DNA of 64,000 nt, from the NCBI RefSeq assembly GCF_047496725.1, contig NC_132980.1, forward strand, positions 11,114,572 through 11,178,571, read 5' to 3'. This DNA is from Anoplolepis gracilipes (Eukaryota; Arthropoda; Insecta; Hymenoptera; Formicidae). This document shows, one piece after another, positions 1-12,767 of this stretch (positions are counted from its first letter, which is position 1; the number at the start of each line of letters is the position of its first letter). Under the pieces are notes generated by a model, which saw nothing but the letters and a program-made list of their open reading frames with translations, was not told where the DNA came from and ran no database searches. The position numbers and the translations under genes were made by a program.

Positions 1-457
1 AAATAATAAGAAGAAATTAAAAACATTGCACGCAATAAAATTGTTCATTAATAAACGACTAAAATTTGTCTTTTTTAATAAATTTGAAAAAAAAACAAAC
101 TTTAAAGCCTCTTATTTTACAAAACACTTATTGTTTCACGGTTAACATTTCTAATGTACTTAAAAATATATGGTTAAAATAAATATTTTACCAATTGTGA
201 GATTTCACAAAAATATCTTTATAACATCATCATTAAATAGAAAGCTCCTTCATATCAGAATTAAAAGGGAGAAACTTTATATGCGTGCAATAAAATTTCA
301 AGCAGAGTGTTATTTCTAAATTCTATTTTATGATAAAAGAGAGAGTGGTAACATGTACGGAGAATAAATATCGATTTGCATTTAATTTTCTCATTTACAT
401 CTGATGCGCATATTAATATATTATTTATGACGATGATAATAATAGAGACGGAAAGAG

Positions 458-520
<63 letters not shown>

Positions 521-1020
521 GATGAGAATAAAATAGAATTATGTTAACGCAATTTTTCTCTTTCTCTTCCTTTCTTTCTCGTAGATCTTCAAACATTCAG
601 ATAATATAAAAAAAATTCGTCTCTCCCCATTTTCGCTTTCAATAAATAAAAATACTCATTCGATTCTACGCTTGAATACCCTTTGCCTCCGAGGAGAAGA
701 CGCATAAGTTAGCGGTAACCACGCATCGTGGCTCATCAGATACAATATTGCTAGCGCATCATACCGAATTAAGATGATTTCTTGCCTGCAAATCACATTT
801 CCGATCACGTGTTATACTCAGGAAAAAACGGAATTCGATGCACGATGCGAGATGCTTAAATTTTTAACAGCAAAAAATGGAATTTTATAACAAGATAATT
901 TCACGAGAGAAATGTGAAAAAAAATAAAAATTTGCAACTAAAAATTTAAAATTAAAATAAAATCTTGTTTTGCAAGAGATTAATCAACGTAACGTCACAT
1001 TAAAAAGTATATATAATTAC
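1..1020. other. AT-rich non-coding stretch at the left edge
   Basis: Apart from the TA microsatellite, I see no open reading frame with splice signals or coding-like composition here. If the minus-strand YxxP gene extends off the left edge, this is probably intronic, but nothing in the sequence proves it. Confidence 0.5.
462..519. repeat. (TA)n microsatellite
   Basis: About 29 uninterrupted TA dinucleotides. It lies in AT-rich DNA with no supported gene. Several similar TA tracts recur through the window. Confidence 0.97.
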
Positions 1021-1301
1021 ACAAAAAATACGGCTGTAGAGAGCAGGGATCTAAAATATAACGGTTACAATTTAAATATTAAAATAAAATAAAATACAAC
1101 ATATATATTAAAATATTCTAAATATATAATAGATACAATTTATATGATAAAAGCGTTCGCATTAATTTATTTTTTATTTTTACCTTACAAATGGTATCTA
1201 TATTTATAATATTGTAATATATATGTTTAATTTTATTTTATTTTAGTCTATTATTTTAGTCTATCTTTTAGATCCCTGCTTTCTACAGCCGTATTATTTG
1301 T
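1021..1301. mobile_element. Short element with ~35 bp terminal inverted repeats (MITE-like)
   Basis: The left arm (1021-1056) and the reverse complement of the right arm (1266-1301) match almost base for base. The shared core contains TACGGCTGTAGA and GCAGGGATCTAAAA, with about two mismatches. The arms enclose about 210 bp of AT-rich DNA without a reading frame. Long inverted repeats around a short non-coding core are typical of miniature inverted-repeat transposable elements. I could not find a clear target-site duplication, and no second copy was noticed in the window, so the family is undetermined. Confidence 0.7.
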
Positions 1302-2112
1302 TTGTATTATTTAGAGAGCCGCTTTTATTTATTTACTTTTTAATTTATATATAATTATTCATTGTAAAATGATAGAAGCATAACGCGGGCTGTTTTTATT
1401 ATTTCCCCGCGATTATACGATTGTGCCTGCTTACATTTTTCAATTTCTATAGCACGTAAAGTGTTTTAGTCACAGTGGAAAGCTGGGCGTATGTCATTAT
1501 CCACTCATCCAGTCGTTCGCCTCTCATTGCTGTTACGCGGTGGCTTTGCTTTCTTATGTACTTGTTGCACGATATTATCATAAACGGTACTTACAAACGG
1601 TACTAATCTTTTGTTTACAAAGTACACACAGGTTATATAAAGGCGAATTATTGGAAATATTATCGATTCATGTAATATAAATTATGAACAGAGCACATTT
1701 CCTCTTTATTAATCCATTTAAAAAGAATCGAGAAAGTAACGTTTTGTGTTTTTTACAAAATAAAATTTCAATAAATATATCAATAAAATTTATTTTATTA
1801 GATAGACATTTTAGAGAGGAAGAGATGAATATACTTTGATAGAGAAACACTTTTGCGTGTATATTTGTGAAATGTTCTGATCCCAAACGGTAAGAGTGGA
1901 TCACGGACTAATTTTTTTTTTTTCATAGCCGTCGCGCGTTTTTCTGATCCAGTGAACACGCGTGAAAGTCGATGTCGTGTATCCATGAAATTATTAATTA
2001 GGTACGACAATATTAAAGAACCGGTTCGTCGGTTAAAGTCACGAAATTTTGAAAAAGAAATCACACCGAATAAAAGAGAATGTCGCAAGAAACTATATTA
2101 TATCTAAAATAT

Positions 2113-2508
2113 CACTCAAAAAAATGATCTTGCAACTTCAACAAGAATTTTCTAGGTGTGAAAAATTTACTGAAACAGATAAATTATTAGCAACAACTGT
2201 GATACTGCATATATTTTGCACTTAATCGATTTAAATGACAGAGACAGAATTTATATCTGTACTATTAGTGTAATTTAGACGGAAAATTTGTCTGTGATGC
2301 CCATCTTTAAGACCTATTGCCAAGGACAATTATATTTGTAATTAATATTTGCCAATGGGATCTAAATTTTCTAGAGGTATTGCTAGAATATTGTTGCTTT
2401 AAATTCGATACGTGACAAACGATATTCTAACAGATGCAAAAAGTAGCGATAAATTTTAATTGAGACGTCTAGAAATCTATCTACATTAGCAAAATATTTT
2501 TTTGAGTG
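2113..2508 (+). mobile_element. CACTC-ended non-autonomous DNA transposon, full-length copy
   Basis: This 396 bp element starts CACTCAAAAAAAT and ends with the reverse complement of that sequence. The inverted repeat extends imperfectly to about 20 bp, ending in TTGC. It is flanked by AT on both sides (2111-2112 and 2509-2510), which I read as a 2-bp target duplication. It has no coding capacity. Related copies lie at 8086, 22146 and 25328. The CACT start recalls CMC/EnSpm (CACTA) elements, but assigning the superfamily is inference. Confidence 0.85.
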
Positions 2509-5500
2509 ATGTGTATAAACAAACATTATTTCACATCTATGTTATTAAATCCTTTTGTATTTTAATGCGCTGACGCTAAGTTGGATTCAATCGCATTGCC
2601 CGGATACTGGCGAAAGGAAGCTCTCCCTCTCGCCGAGAAGGCCTCGTCCCGGAAGCTGCCGAGGAACGATAAAATCGCGAAACATCAGCTATAATGGCTT
2701 TTGTTCGCGCGCGATAAACGTTCCCGTGACTATCGGATATCGTGTTTCTTTTCGTTTGCCGTGCAAGCAAAGGTGACTGGTGTTCAATCCTGAATTAAAA
2801 CTTAATCATAACCCGAGGTGATCGGTGAAAGTAAGCGTTAAACTTGATAGGCCCCGAGGGAAATTAAAGTGCCAATTAGCTCGGACATGTGTATGTGCAT
2901 AAGCAAAGTCGCGATAAACTCTGATATGATACGCCAAAGATATACCTGTAGAACTGTAGCCAGAGAAAATGGAACAGTTTAGTGTAAATTTTAGCCTTCA
3001 AGAGTTCCACAAATGATGTCTAAAGTTGTGTTGGCTATACAGTCTTCAGAAAAAGTGACTGCATTGAAAATATTAATATTTATATTTTTCAGATTAAAAA
3101 ATATTGAATAAAATTTTGTATTTTTAATTAATTATATATTTTATAGTTTATTTATATTATTTACTGTCATTTCTGATGTGCATTACATCAACGAAGGGCC
3201 AAAAACTTTTATATTTTTGAACATAAACATAAAATAATTGTCTTGTATATAACTTGAAAATTTTGACAACAGAAATATATACAATTCCAAATTTCAGGAA
3301 AATAATTATTTACAAAAAAAAAAATAATAAACTAGAAATTGTAATCAAACTTTACATAAATCATCTTGAATATTTAAAATACTTTCACAAAAAATTTACA
3401 TTTTGCCATTTCTTTTTGCTATACGTAACAAAAACTTTTACTTCTCTTATACTGAATGACTTTTGAATCGTTGTCAAATTTTTTGTAGCACCTTTAAATG
3501 CAACATAAAATAATCTTTTCGTAACTTTTTCATTCCTTTCGACGGAAAATTACTATTGTACAAAGTACGGTGTATTAAATAAGACTAATGATTGTCAGTC
3601 GAACTAATCAGCTTTTTATGTTCGCATGATTCGAATTACATTGTAAGTTCTGAAACGTTAGTCATAGGGGATGTGTCATTCATAACTCACGTAATGATCA
3701 TAATTCGAGAATATTTTTAGAAGGTGAAAAAAAAAAAAGAGGCAAATACGCTGATCTGAAATAAATCTCGCTATATAAAATAATTCGCTAATTTTATTAC
3801 ACATAATAGGCCACGACCTTTCGTTTTCGCGCAGATATTTCTCTGTGTGGGAAAAGAGATTACATCGCCGCGAACTCGACATTTGATCATCGTGCGTAAT
3901 ATCGTATTATGTAATATCGGAATGTAGTGGCTGCGCCGGCGAGATATTTTACATTTCCGTCTCGCGCGCGTCAAGTTACGTAAGATCGACTTCGAAGTCG
4001 TAAGAATGGGGGGATTGGGAATAAAATTTGGATTTCTATATTGCGACACTCTCTGAGCTTTCGTGCGTGTGTTGCGTGCAACGCAATCGATACGATACCT
4101 ACGCATCTCTCTCGACACTCGTCAAGCTTGCAGACGATACGATAATGGGAACCACGTGTGCCTTCAAGCATCATAATCAAGACCTTTAAACTATTTTTAT
4201 CCTCAATAAAAGAGCCTGTATATGGACGATTTACGTATTTTATCTCAACACTCTTTTATCATAATTTATAAATGATCAAAAACATCTTAGAATATAAAAG
4301 TAATTGACATATAATTACGCTTCGTAAAATAAATAATTTTTTTTATCCGAGGTAAATATATATTGCCTTGCACCGAAAAATATCTTTAAGATGATGATTC
4401 GGTGAATAATTTCTTTTTTTCTAACACATTTAATCTACTAAGATTCCCTGATCAATCGATATCAATTTCGCAAATATTAGTGAATTTTTTCGCAAATTTT
4501 ATATTCATATAGTTGGAATGCTGTTATCTAACAATAAGAGAAATCTAAAGGAACGTCTGTTAATTAATTTTAGAATAAGAAAGAGAACAAGTTCGATATT
4601 TTAAGAAAACCTGATGAGATGATCAAAATTCCTAACAATAAATATCCCAGGGCAAATAATAATATTTCATTCGCTGACATAAATTACGCATACGATCTTT
4701 TCAATTTACGTATTTTTCCTGTAATCGGAATGAGGGAAAAGTCGCATACCGCGAATATCGTTGCACGGCTTGTTTGACAGATTTGATTTCGAATCGTGCG
4801 GGTGGTTTGTTTCGCAAAACCCTGTTATCGCGACTGCTTTCTCTTTCCATGTACAAGTGTACGTGTATGTGAATTTATTTTATTTTTTTTTTTCATTTAT
4901 CGATACGATACACATGGAACGTTCGATTTTATCAAACGCACTTCTGCTATCAATGACGAACGATTAATATTGAGAATTGATATTGCCGACAAGATTGACA
5001 ATCAGATCACTCATGCTAGATAAATAAAAGGGTGTACCCTTGATGATAATCTTCTCCATTAATTGTATGGTTATCTTCTTATCTGCGCACGGAAAGCAAG
5101 CTTTTTATATATAGACTAAATCATCTTATATTTTATAAACATTCGTAATTTTCACTGTAATTGTTAAATATTATCGTACGATTTTGACGAACACTTGTGC
5201 TAATAACATTACTCATCGTACACGCTGTGTGTGTTCGAAGTCGCTAGATGTTGATAAATGTTCAGCAAGTTCGTTAATAAAGATTATAAAAGTTATTCGG
5301 GTTAAATACACTTTTGAGAAACGTCGTGTTAGAATTTATGTGGCCATTCATTATATAAAAAAAAAAATCGAATAAGCGATGGAGGGCGTGTCGAATGGAC
5401 ATGGTCTATTTGTAATGCGGATAACAGAACAACTTTCTATGGATTCGGTCTAAATTTTACCGAAAGTAGACTCCACTGTCAGCATTTCGGTGATGTTAAC

Positions 5501-6133
5501 GTAATCGTGATTACATCGGCATCAAAAATAATGACACTCGATCTATCTCATTGCCAGCCAAACGGTAGCTGCCGAGATATATTCCAAGTTGAAAGAGATC
5601 TCGACTTCTGAATCAATTTTATCGAGCGTGTCCTGAACGTAATAATTCACCATGAAAAATCGTTTCGCCACTGCCCGATAAAGCGGAAAGCATTTTAGTA
5701 TTAATTAAAATAAATTTATGCGTGCGCGAGATATTTATGTATAATCGAGATACGAGGCGAAAGCTTATGATCGAATTGACTTGTGATCGAATTAATAAAA
5801 TGTTACGGAAATTGCGGAAAAAAATTTTCTTCTACTTAATAATTAGAGACGCATCGTGTAATCGAATCTAATTTACGTAGTCTTCGTTATAACACCGTAC
5901 TTATCCATCGGCACGTATCAGGCCGACAGTAGTAATTAAATGCGTAATCGATGGCCGTTCGTACGGCAGATTCGCCGCCTTTCAACCGTGCTAATCTTCG
6001 CTCACTGTATTAGCATTTAATATGTAGTCTCGCGTGGAATACACTCCATGAATCATACAAACAAATATAACTTTGCATGTTACGTTTTATACTAAAACTC
6101 AAGTAAAAATAAACGCGTATTCTTTTCTTATCG

Positions 6134-6455
6134 CTATTCGTATAAATTAAAATATTCAAAAATTTCAATAAAATAAACAGCTTTGAATTTTCTTGATACA
6201 TACTATAGATGTTTTATACATATAAATTGCTTATATAAACGTAAAAAAAAAAATTAAATATAAGTGTAAAATTAATATAAATAATGATATATTATATTAA
6301 TATTAATATATGAAAATTAAATATAAATATAAAATTACTATTCCCTATTCGTATAAATGAAAATATTCAAAAATTTCAATAAAATAAACACAGTTTAGAA
6401 TTTTCTTGATACATACTATAGATTTTTTATACATATAAATTATACTTACATAAAT
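6134..6455. repeat. Tandem duplication, ~210 bp period
   Basis: A block of about 107 bp beginning CTATTCGTATAAAT (6134-6240) recurs at 6345-6455. The two copies share the run AATATTCAAAAATTTCAATA and the segment around TTGATACATACTATAGA, with a few substitutions and small indels. The intervening AT-rich spacer is not obviously repeated. Confidence 0.8.
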
Positions 6456-6935
6456 ATTTAAAAAATTGATTTAATTTTCTGAAATTATTTTCTTGAAAAA
6501 AATATGTTGCTCTAGTTACAAATCTATAAACCTGCTTTAGATGAATTTACGATTCAACGATAAAATTCGAGACAGAATTGTTTATAATTTTACCTGTCAA
6601 GTGTTTAATATTATTTTGTTTATATATTCTTTGAAGTAAAAAAAAATCAATATATTATCTCTAAAAGACAGTGAATAATTACTTACTGACTTTCACAATC
6701 AATTATAAGTATAACATATTGCAAATCAGTGAAATCTCACTAAAAGGATCAGCTAGTAGCTATTTCACAATAAGTGAAATTATTTTAATATATTTATTAA
6801 TTTAATTTAATATATTTATTAATGAAATTTTCTTATCATAATCAATAAATCGGAGAAGTAAAGTATGAGTGTTTTTATTGATCTTCAATGATATCGCCAT
6901 TTTAATCAGCATGTCATCATCACCATTAATTCAAT

Positions 6936-6936
<1 letters not shown>

Positions 6937-6984
<48 letters not shown>
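6937..6984. repeat. (AG)24 microsatellite
   Basis: Twenty-four uninterrupted AG dinucleotides in non-coding DNA. Confidence 0.97.
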
Positions 6985-6987
<3 letters not shown>

Positions 6988-8085
6988 GCATTTTACTTAT
7001 TGAAAGATTTTCTATATATTACATAATAAATAAAATCCCAAGTAGGACTCTGTCCTAAATTAGAATCTCTGTCATAAATTAGAATCGTTAATAAAGTGAC
7101 TTTTATAATTCTGTTACGTTGTCGCATTTTTATGCAAGATACAAAACAGGTGAAATTGCGCCATCATCCTGAATAAGAACTGGTGCGAAATAAAAATTCT
7201 TATCGAGGTTTCTCGCGTTGCCAATGATCCTTTAATCCGAACGCGTAAACACCGTTACAACGACAAGTATCGCAAATGTTTCGCAAGTTAACGGTCGAAA
7301 TAAGTCGGCGATTATTATCAATTCGCACGGGACTCGAAAGGTTAATCGATACGCCTATTCACGGTGCGTCGATGACGACAAACGGGCGTGCGCTTGCAAC
7401 AGGTGGTTTATTGCCATTCGCTTCAATGGGACAGGTGCGCCGCCAGTCAACGACCAGTCGATGACCACTCGAATCTATTACAGAGCACGAATCCACACAA
7501 AGCGATCTGGTATTCTTTCGAAATATACAGTCGATTTATATTTATATTAATTTTCATGTAAATGCAGAACACGAGCTCGTTTTTATTGAAATTCATTATA
7601 TTTTTTCTCTCGTCGCGCGAATAACAAATTTTAATAATTATTTATAAGTCCAATTGCCCGACACATATATGTATGCCAACCGCTCGTTTTAACGCGTATG
7701 TCGACCGCTTAAATACAGATGAGTCTGTACACATCCTTCATTAATGCCAGGCAACGCGTGTGAATTTCCCGAATGGGACTTCCCTTTTATCTTGCTGTAT
7801 CAGCGAGAGTTCATCTTATATTTATCGCTAAACAAAAGAACTTTCATCGCTACAAGGAGCGGTTTCTTTGTGTTCTGCAAAAGACTATTATAACTCATCA
7901 AATTGTATCCTAATTTAATATCAAAAACAACGTATAACGATAGTCACGTATCGAGTCAATTATATTAGCAAATTTAGTGAGTCTTAGAAATTTAATTAAC
8001 GACGGAAAACGATAAAATTTCTGTTAAAAAAAGTTTGACTTTTCGATCTAAAATGAAATAAAATCCTTCCCAAAGAGACGTTCTA

Positions 8086-8879
8086 CACTCAAAAAAATGA
8101 TCTTGCAACTTGAACAAAAATTTTCTAGGTGTAAAAAATTCACTGAAACAAATAAATTTTTAGCAAATACTGTGATATTGCATATATTTTGCTTAATCAA
8201 ATTAAATGACAAAGACAGAATTTATATGTGTACTATTAGTGTAATTTAGACAGAAAATTTTTCTGCGATGCCTATCGTCAAGGACAATTATATTTGTGAT
8301 TAATATTTGCCAAAGGGATCTAAATTTTCTAAAGGTATTGCTAGAATATTGTTGCTATAAATTCTATACGTGACAAACGATATTCTATCAGATACAAAAA
8401 GTTGCGGTAAATTTTAATCGAGACATCTAGAAATCTATATCTACATTAGCAAAATATTTTTTTGAACATAGACATAAGCGCAGACACATTTGGCGTCCTA
8501 TGTGTTATAAAATAAATATAAAAAATTGATTAGAGAAGACTATAATATCTATATTTTTTATTTCGAGTTTTAAAATTTTTAATTATTTAAAAAATTTTAA
8601 ATGTAGCTCGTATATTCCATGGATCATAAATTGTTTTTATATTCACTCAAAAAAATGATCTTGCAACTTGAACAAAAATTTTCTAGGTGTAAAATATTCA
8701 CTGAAACAGATAAATATTTGTCCCAATGGGATCTAAATTTTCTAGAGGTATTACTAGAATATTGCTGCTATAAATTCTATACGTGACAAACGATATTCTA
8801 ACAGATACAAAAAGTAACGATAAATTTTAATCAAGACATCTAGAATTCTATCTACATTAGCAAAATATTTTTTTGAGCG
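8086..8879 (+). mobile_element. Dimeric CACTC transposon: two element copies joined by a ~180 bp spacer
   Basis: The first unit (8086 to about 8464) and an internally deleted second unit (8644-8879) lie in the same orientation, separated by a spacer at about 8465-8643. The outer ends keep the CACTC/GAGCG termini, while the inner right end of unit 1 has lost its terminal bases (it reads TTTTTTGAACATAG). TA flanks both outer ends (8084-8085 and 8880-8881), suggesting that the pair inserted as one unit. The same unit-spacer-unit arrangement, with a nearly identical spacer, occurs at 22146-23112. Confidence 0.85.
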
Positions 8880-10082
8880 TATGTTCATCTACAAAGAGCA
8901 ACGCGCATAATACATAACGCGTTTCTAATATGTAGATGGAAAATGGAAAATTGAGAGAAAATATAGTAGGAAAAAGTAGTAAGTAGAAAATTGAGAGTTA
9001 AATCTAACCACACAATCACGCTTGCATCTGATGCATCGAAAATATATTTTTTAAATATGGCAATTATCTCTTTCATCGTTCTCGTGTATTTTCTCACAAT
9101 CGCGCGAACACAAGAACGATTATATCGTTACAAGAGAGCGAGATCGTACATGAATAATGACGAGCGTACGCGCGTTCCGAGAGACTTGTTCGCAAACTGC
9201 ACACACCGTTGGAATATTTAACGAATCGCGCTATTCTCTCTCTCTCTCTCCTTTCCCTTTTACCGGCAATACACACTTCCTCCACGTTTAGCCTTCTCGC
9301 GGAGAAATCGCGGAGGTCGCGAAGACAACCGCCCGCCTGTCTTTCATTCGCCGCTCTTAAGTGCACGCGCCGCACTTTCCATCGCGCTTAATTTCGCACA
9401 CGTTGGCGAAATATATCTCCATAGAAATTTTCTTTCTTTTCGTTTTTGCACGCATCGCTCAGTCTCCTTTAACGTCAATGGCGTTGCGTTGCGTCAACCA
9501 TTGGGAAATTGCACAAATAAGAACGCATTTTACGTGACGAGTTTGGTAGCGGTAATTTTTTACAATTTTTACAAAATTAAAGCTCTTTAAAATAAGCGAA
9601 TCCATAAGAGGACTAGAGAGAGAGAGAGAGAGAGAGTGTGTGTCAAACAAAAATATACCAGTCATATTAAACGACAATTAACAATCGTGTGACGGTAATT
9701 GTCACACGTCAATCGAGTGCGTTGGCGATAAAATTGCTCGATCGTTATTCGTTAAACGCAAGTAAGCGTTTCTCTCTAATCTGTCTGTTCTGCTGTCGAG
9801 AAAATCGAGACACATAATTCCATTTACAGTGCTTCACGTCCTTGACGGATTTATACGTCACGTATCGCGGCAAAATTAACGACGGAGAAACTCGCGATGT
9901 GACCCCCATGCTACGCTATCGAGGCATCTGCGGTCGAATGCAACTGCAGTCAAGGTGCAGAGCGCAATCTTTTCCGTTCTCCAGGGCCACGGGTCTCTAA
10001 ACACGCTTTGTATAAAATGTGCAAAACTACGGGAACACACATGGAAGGCAGTCAAGCGTATACATGTCTATATGTATATATT

Positions 10083-10137
10083 TCTCTCCCTCTCTCTCTC
10101 TCTCTCTCTTTGTGTGTGTGTGTGTGTGTGTGTGTGT
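10083..10137. repeat. Compound (CT)n-(TG)n microsatellite
   Basis: A CT-rich tract of about 27 bp runs directly into about 14 TG dinucleotides. Open frames across it are low-complexity artefacts. Confidence 0.95.
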
Positions 10138-11609
10138 CTATGCGCCAAACAAAGTCGACTATTTTCTCCACGCAACTTTCCCACACTTTCCATGCTTTGC
10201 TTTTGCGATGCTTTGAAGCATGCTCATGTCTGGCGCCATTTCTCTCGGACAAGTCGATAAATCTCTCAATTGGACAAGCGGTCTCTCTTATAAAATTTCG
10301 ACTCGGGGAAAGCGGATGCGAACGGGGAAACGGGCGAGCGATATATCTTTGCTGTCGTCCAACCGTGTATTAATTATACATTTGTAACTTATTAATTAAA
10401 GATTGCGAAATTTTCGAATCACTCTCTCCGTGCTCTTGGAAGATTCATATCTGTTGGGTTTTGTACTTTTTCAGAGCCACAGCTCTGTAGCTTTCCAAAA
10501 AGAAAAATATAGATATATCGTAGAAACTAATTTCAATTAATTTTTCACTAAAGCTTTGTACTTGAAGTCTTTTCTTTTTTACAAATTTTTATCAGAACAA
10601 ATTTAAAAGAAAGATTTGTAGACGATTAAGAAATCACTATACGTGAAAAAATTCGTGCGAAATCTGTATGCTAATATTCGTCAAAGAAATATCAATTCAC
10701 CAAGGATAATCAGCAGAAATCAGAAAAAAGGAAAAAAAATCTTCAACGCGTAATAGTCACCTTCGAGTGACATAATAATGTATAACCTTTGGTAAATCGA
10801 CAAAAAACATTTTAAACACGTCAGAAATTGCTGTAATAGTGAAAGTGATTTCCAACGTGAAAAATGTCATCGAGTGAAAAAAAAAGCGCATGGGAATTTA
10901 GTTTCTAGCTACACGGATGTCGCTTATTTATCGCGCGTGCATCTCGTAAAGTTTCATCGAAATGGCTACTCGGTTTGTGCCTGCTATAAAATATCCGTGG
11001 AAACGCGGTAATTTTCTGCAGACAGCCAATGAGCAGCGCGTTGCGCAAAAAGTAGCGATGAAAATTCACACGTGGCTTGGCACGTGAAAAGTCTTTTTTA
11101 TAAGATATTCCTAAAATGACCTGGATAATAAACCTTTTCATAATAGAAACTAAAAAATTTATAAATTACGATAATTAAAAATCAATGCCACGAATTTCTT
11201 AATCAAGGAAATACATCTACAAAATTTGCGAATAATAAAATAAGTAAAGAAAAAATTAATATAGCGCATTTCCAAAAACGATTGGACATTTTTTAATTTC
11301 TACCCAAGATTCACGTTATAATTGTAATTTTTGCGTATCTTTCTTGTCCAGAATTTAAAAATTAAATGAGATTAGAGAAAACAAGTTGAATAGATATGCG
11401 GCAATAAAACGTCATTCAATATTAATGTATGAGTCACGAATTCCCAAGCGTGATATTTCAATCAAGTGTCAGATTCAATTGTTTGTAGACAAACTGCATT
11501 TGATTTGCGTAAATCACATCGAGAGATAAGCATAAAAATTTTCCAAGCAACAAAAAAATGATCGCATATATAATTATATACATTTATAACAGATATGTAT
11601 ATAATATAT

Positions 11610-11615
<6 letters not shown>

Positions 11616-11654
<39 letters not shown>
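11616..11654. repeat. (TA)n microsatellite
   Basis: About 19 TA units in non-coding DNA. Confidence 0.95.
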
Positions 11655-11656
<2 letters not shown>

Positions 11657-12197
11657 CAAGTAAAAAACAATTTAGATACATTTCTCTAGCATGTCTTTTC
11701 TAAAGTTGTTACGTTCACCTTTTCACTACAGCTTTTAATCACCCGTATCACAAAGATTACTCTCAACTTTCATTAAAGTCCCTCGAACGATCCCTTTCAT
11801 CATTTTACACGACACGGTTTTTAACGATCTCGATGTTAACCTAAATGAACTGTAAAGCTCATTGAATGAATCGTAAAGCTTATTCGGTCTCATTCATTAC
11901 GACATTACAAACGTGACTTTTAACAACTCCCACATGTGGACTACTTGACAAGAACAATGAAATAGAATATTTAATTAACGGTGCAGCGAAAGATTCAAAG
12001 GGCAGTGCCGTGAAGAAGACATGCTAAAAATGAACTTTAAATACACTACAAATATTGTAAATATCAAAAATATTTCTATCGAATACAGAAAGTTGCTTGA
12101 CATTAATATACGTACATATATGTATATTAAATTCCATGCAATTATTTTATACATATTAATAACATATTATATATTAATAAAATACTATGTAATTAAA

Positions 12198-12203
<6 letters not shown>

Positions 12204-12247
<44 letters not shown>

Positions 12248-12249
12248 TA
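12204..12249. repeat. (TA)n microsatellite
   Basis: About 22 TA units, shortly downstream (on the minus strand) of the YxxP-gene exon that ends at 12600. Confidence 0.95.
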
Positions 12250-12599
12250 AATTTATATAACTTGTCATAATATTCTACGTATTCTTCCGGTATCAAAGGT
12301 AGGAATAAATTAGCCTCTTTCATTATTATCGATTAATGATTTAGAATTAATCAAACTAATTTGGAATTATTCATTATATAACGATGCTTCGATAAAAAAA
12401 ATTCACTTTACAATTTCCACCGACTACGCCCTTTTCCTACTCATTCTCGCGTGTTTTCTCTTTCTCTCTAACTTTAAGAATGCACATCACGTTCGATCGT
12501 AATGCCAATGCTGAGTGCGCGACAACTGCGCAAACACGTCAGGCAGCATGCAACGGGAGAGGAAAAAAAATAACAAGACTTTGAGAGAGCGCAAAGTAC

Positions 12600-12732
12600 C
12601 TCCTCGAACTCGTAGGTCTGCAACAGATGAGTGGAGGCCATTAACCCTCTGATTGACCCGAGCATTCTCCTCTTAATCAGGCCACCTTTCCCACCGTGAT
12701 CCCTCGACGTCTCGCAGCCAGCCTCTGCCGGT

Positions 12733-12767
<35 letters not shown>

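Larger units (their letters stand above)
2509..8085. other. Non-coding stretch between transposon copies
   Basis: AT-rich DNA with small islands of higher GC (about 2560-2770, 3840-4180, 5400-6000 and 7200-7480). The open frames in these islands lack credible splice sites or recognisable domains, so I do not call genes. It holds a local tandem duplication near 6.1-6.5 kb and a (GA)n tract, listed separately. It is probably intron or downstream sequence of the minus-strand YxxP gene. Confidence 0.5.
8882..12599. other. Non-coding stretch downstream of the YxxP exons
   Basis: No supported exon. GC-richer patches (about 9150-9400, 9900-10350 and 10905-11100) carry frames without convincing splice signals. 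Microsatellites at 9619-9641 (GA), 10083-10137 and 11616-11654 punctuate the region. If the YxxP gene continues, its next exons must lie here or beyond the left edge. Confidence 0.45.

Noticed and set aside
2555..2776. GC-rich frames on both strands near 2.6 kb
   Set aside because: No start context, splice signal or recognisable motif. Equal openness on both strands suggests chance in GC-rich sequence.
8086..8881. Assignment of the CACTC elements to Tc1/mariner because of TA flanks
   Set aside because: Other copies in the window are flanked by AT and AC, so TA-specific insertion does not hold.
9094..9375. Arginine-rich minus-strand frame near 9.2 kb
   Set aside because: Generated by a CT/GA tract and CpG-rich DNA, with no exon borders.
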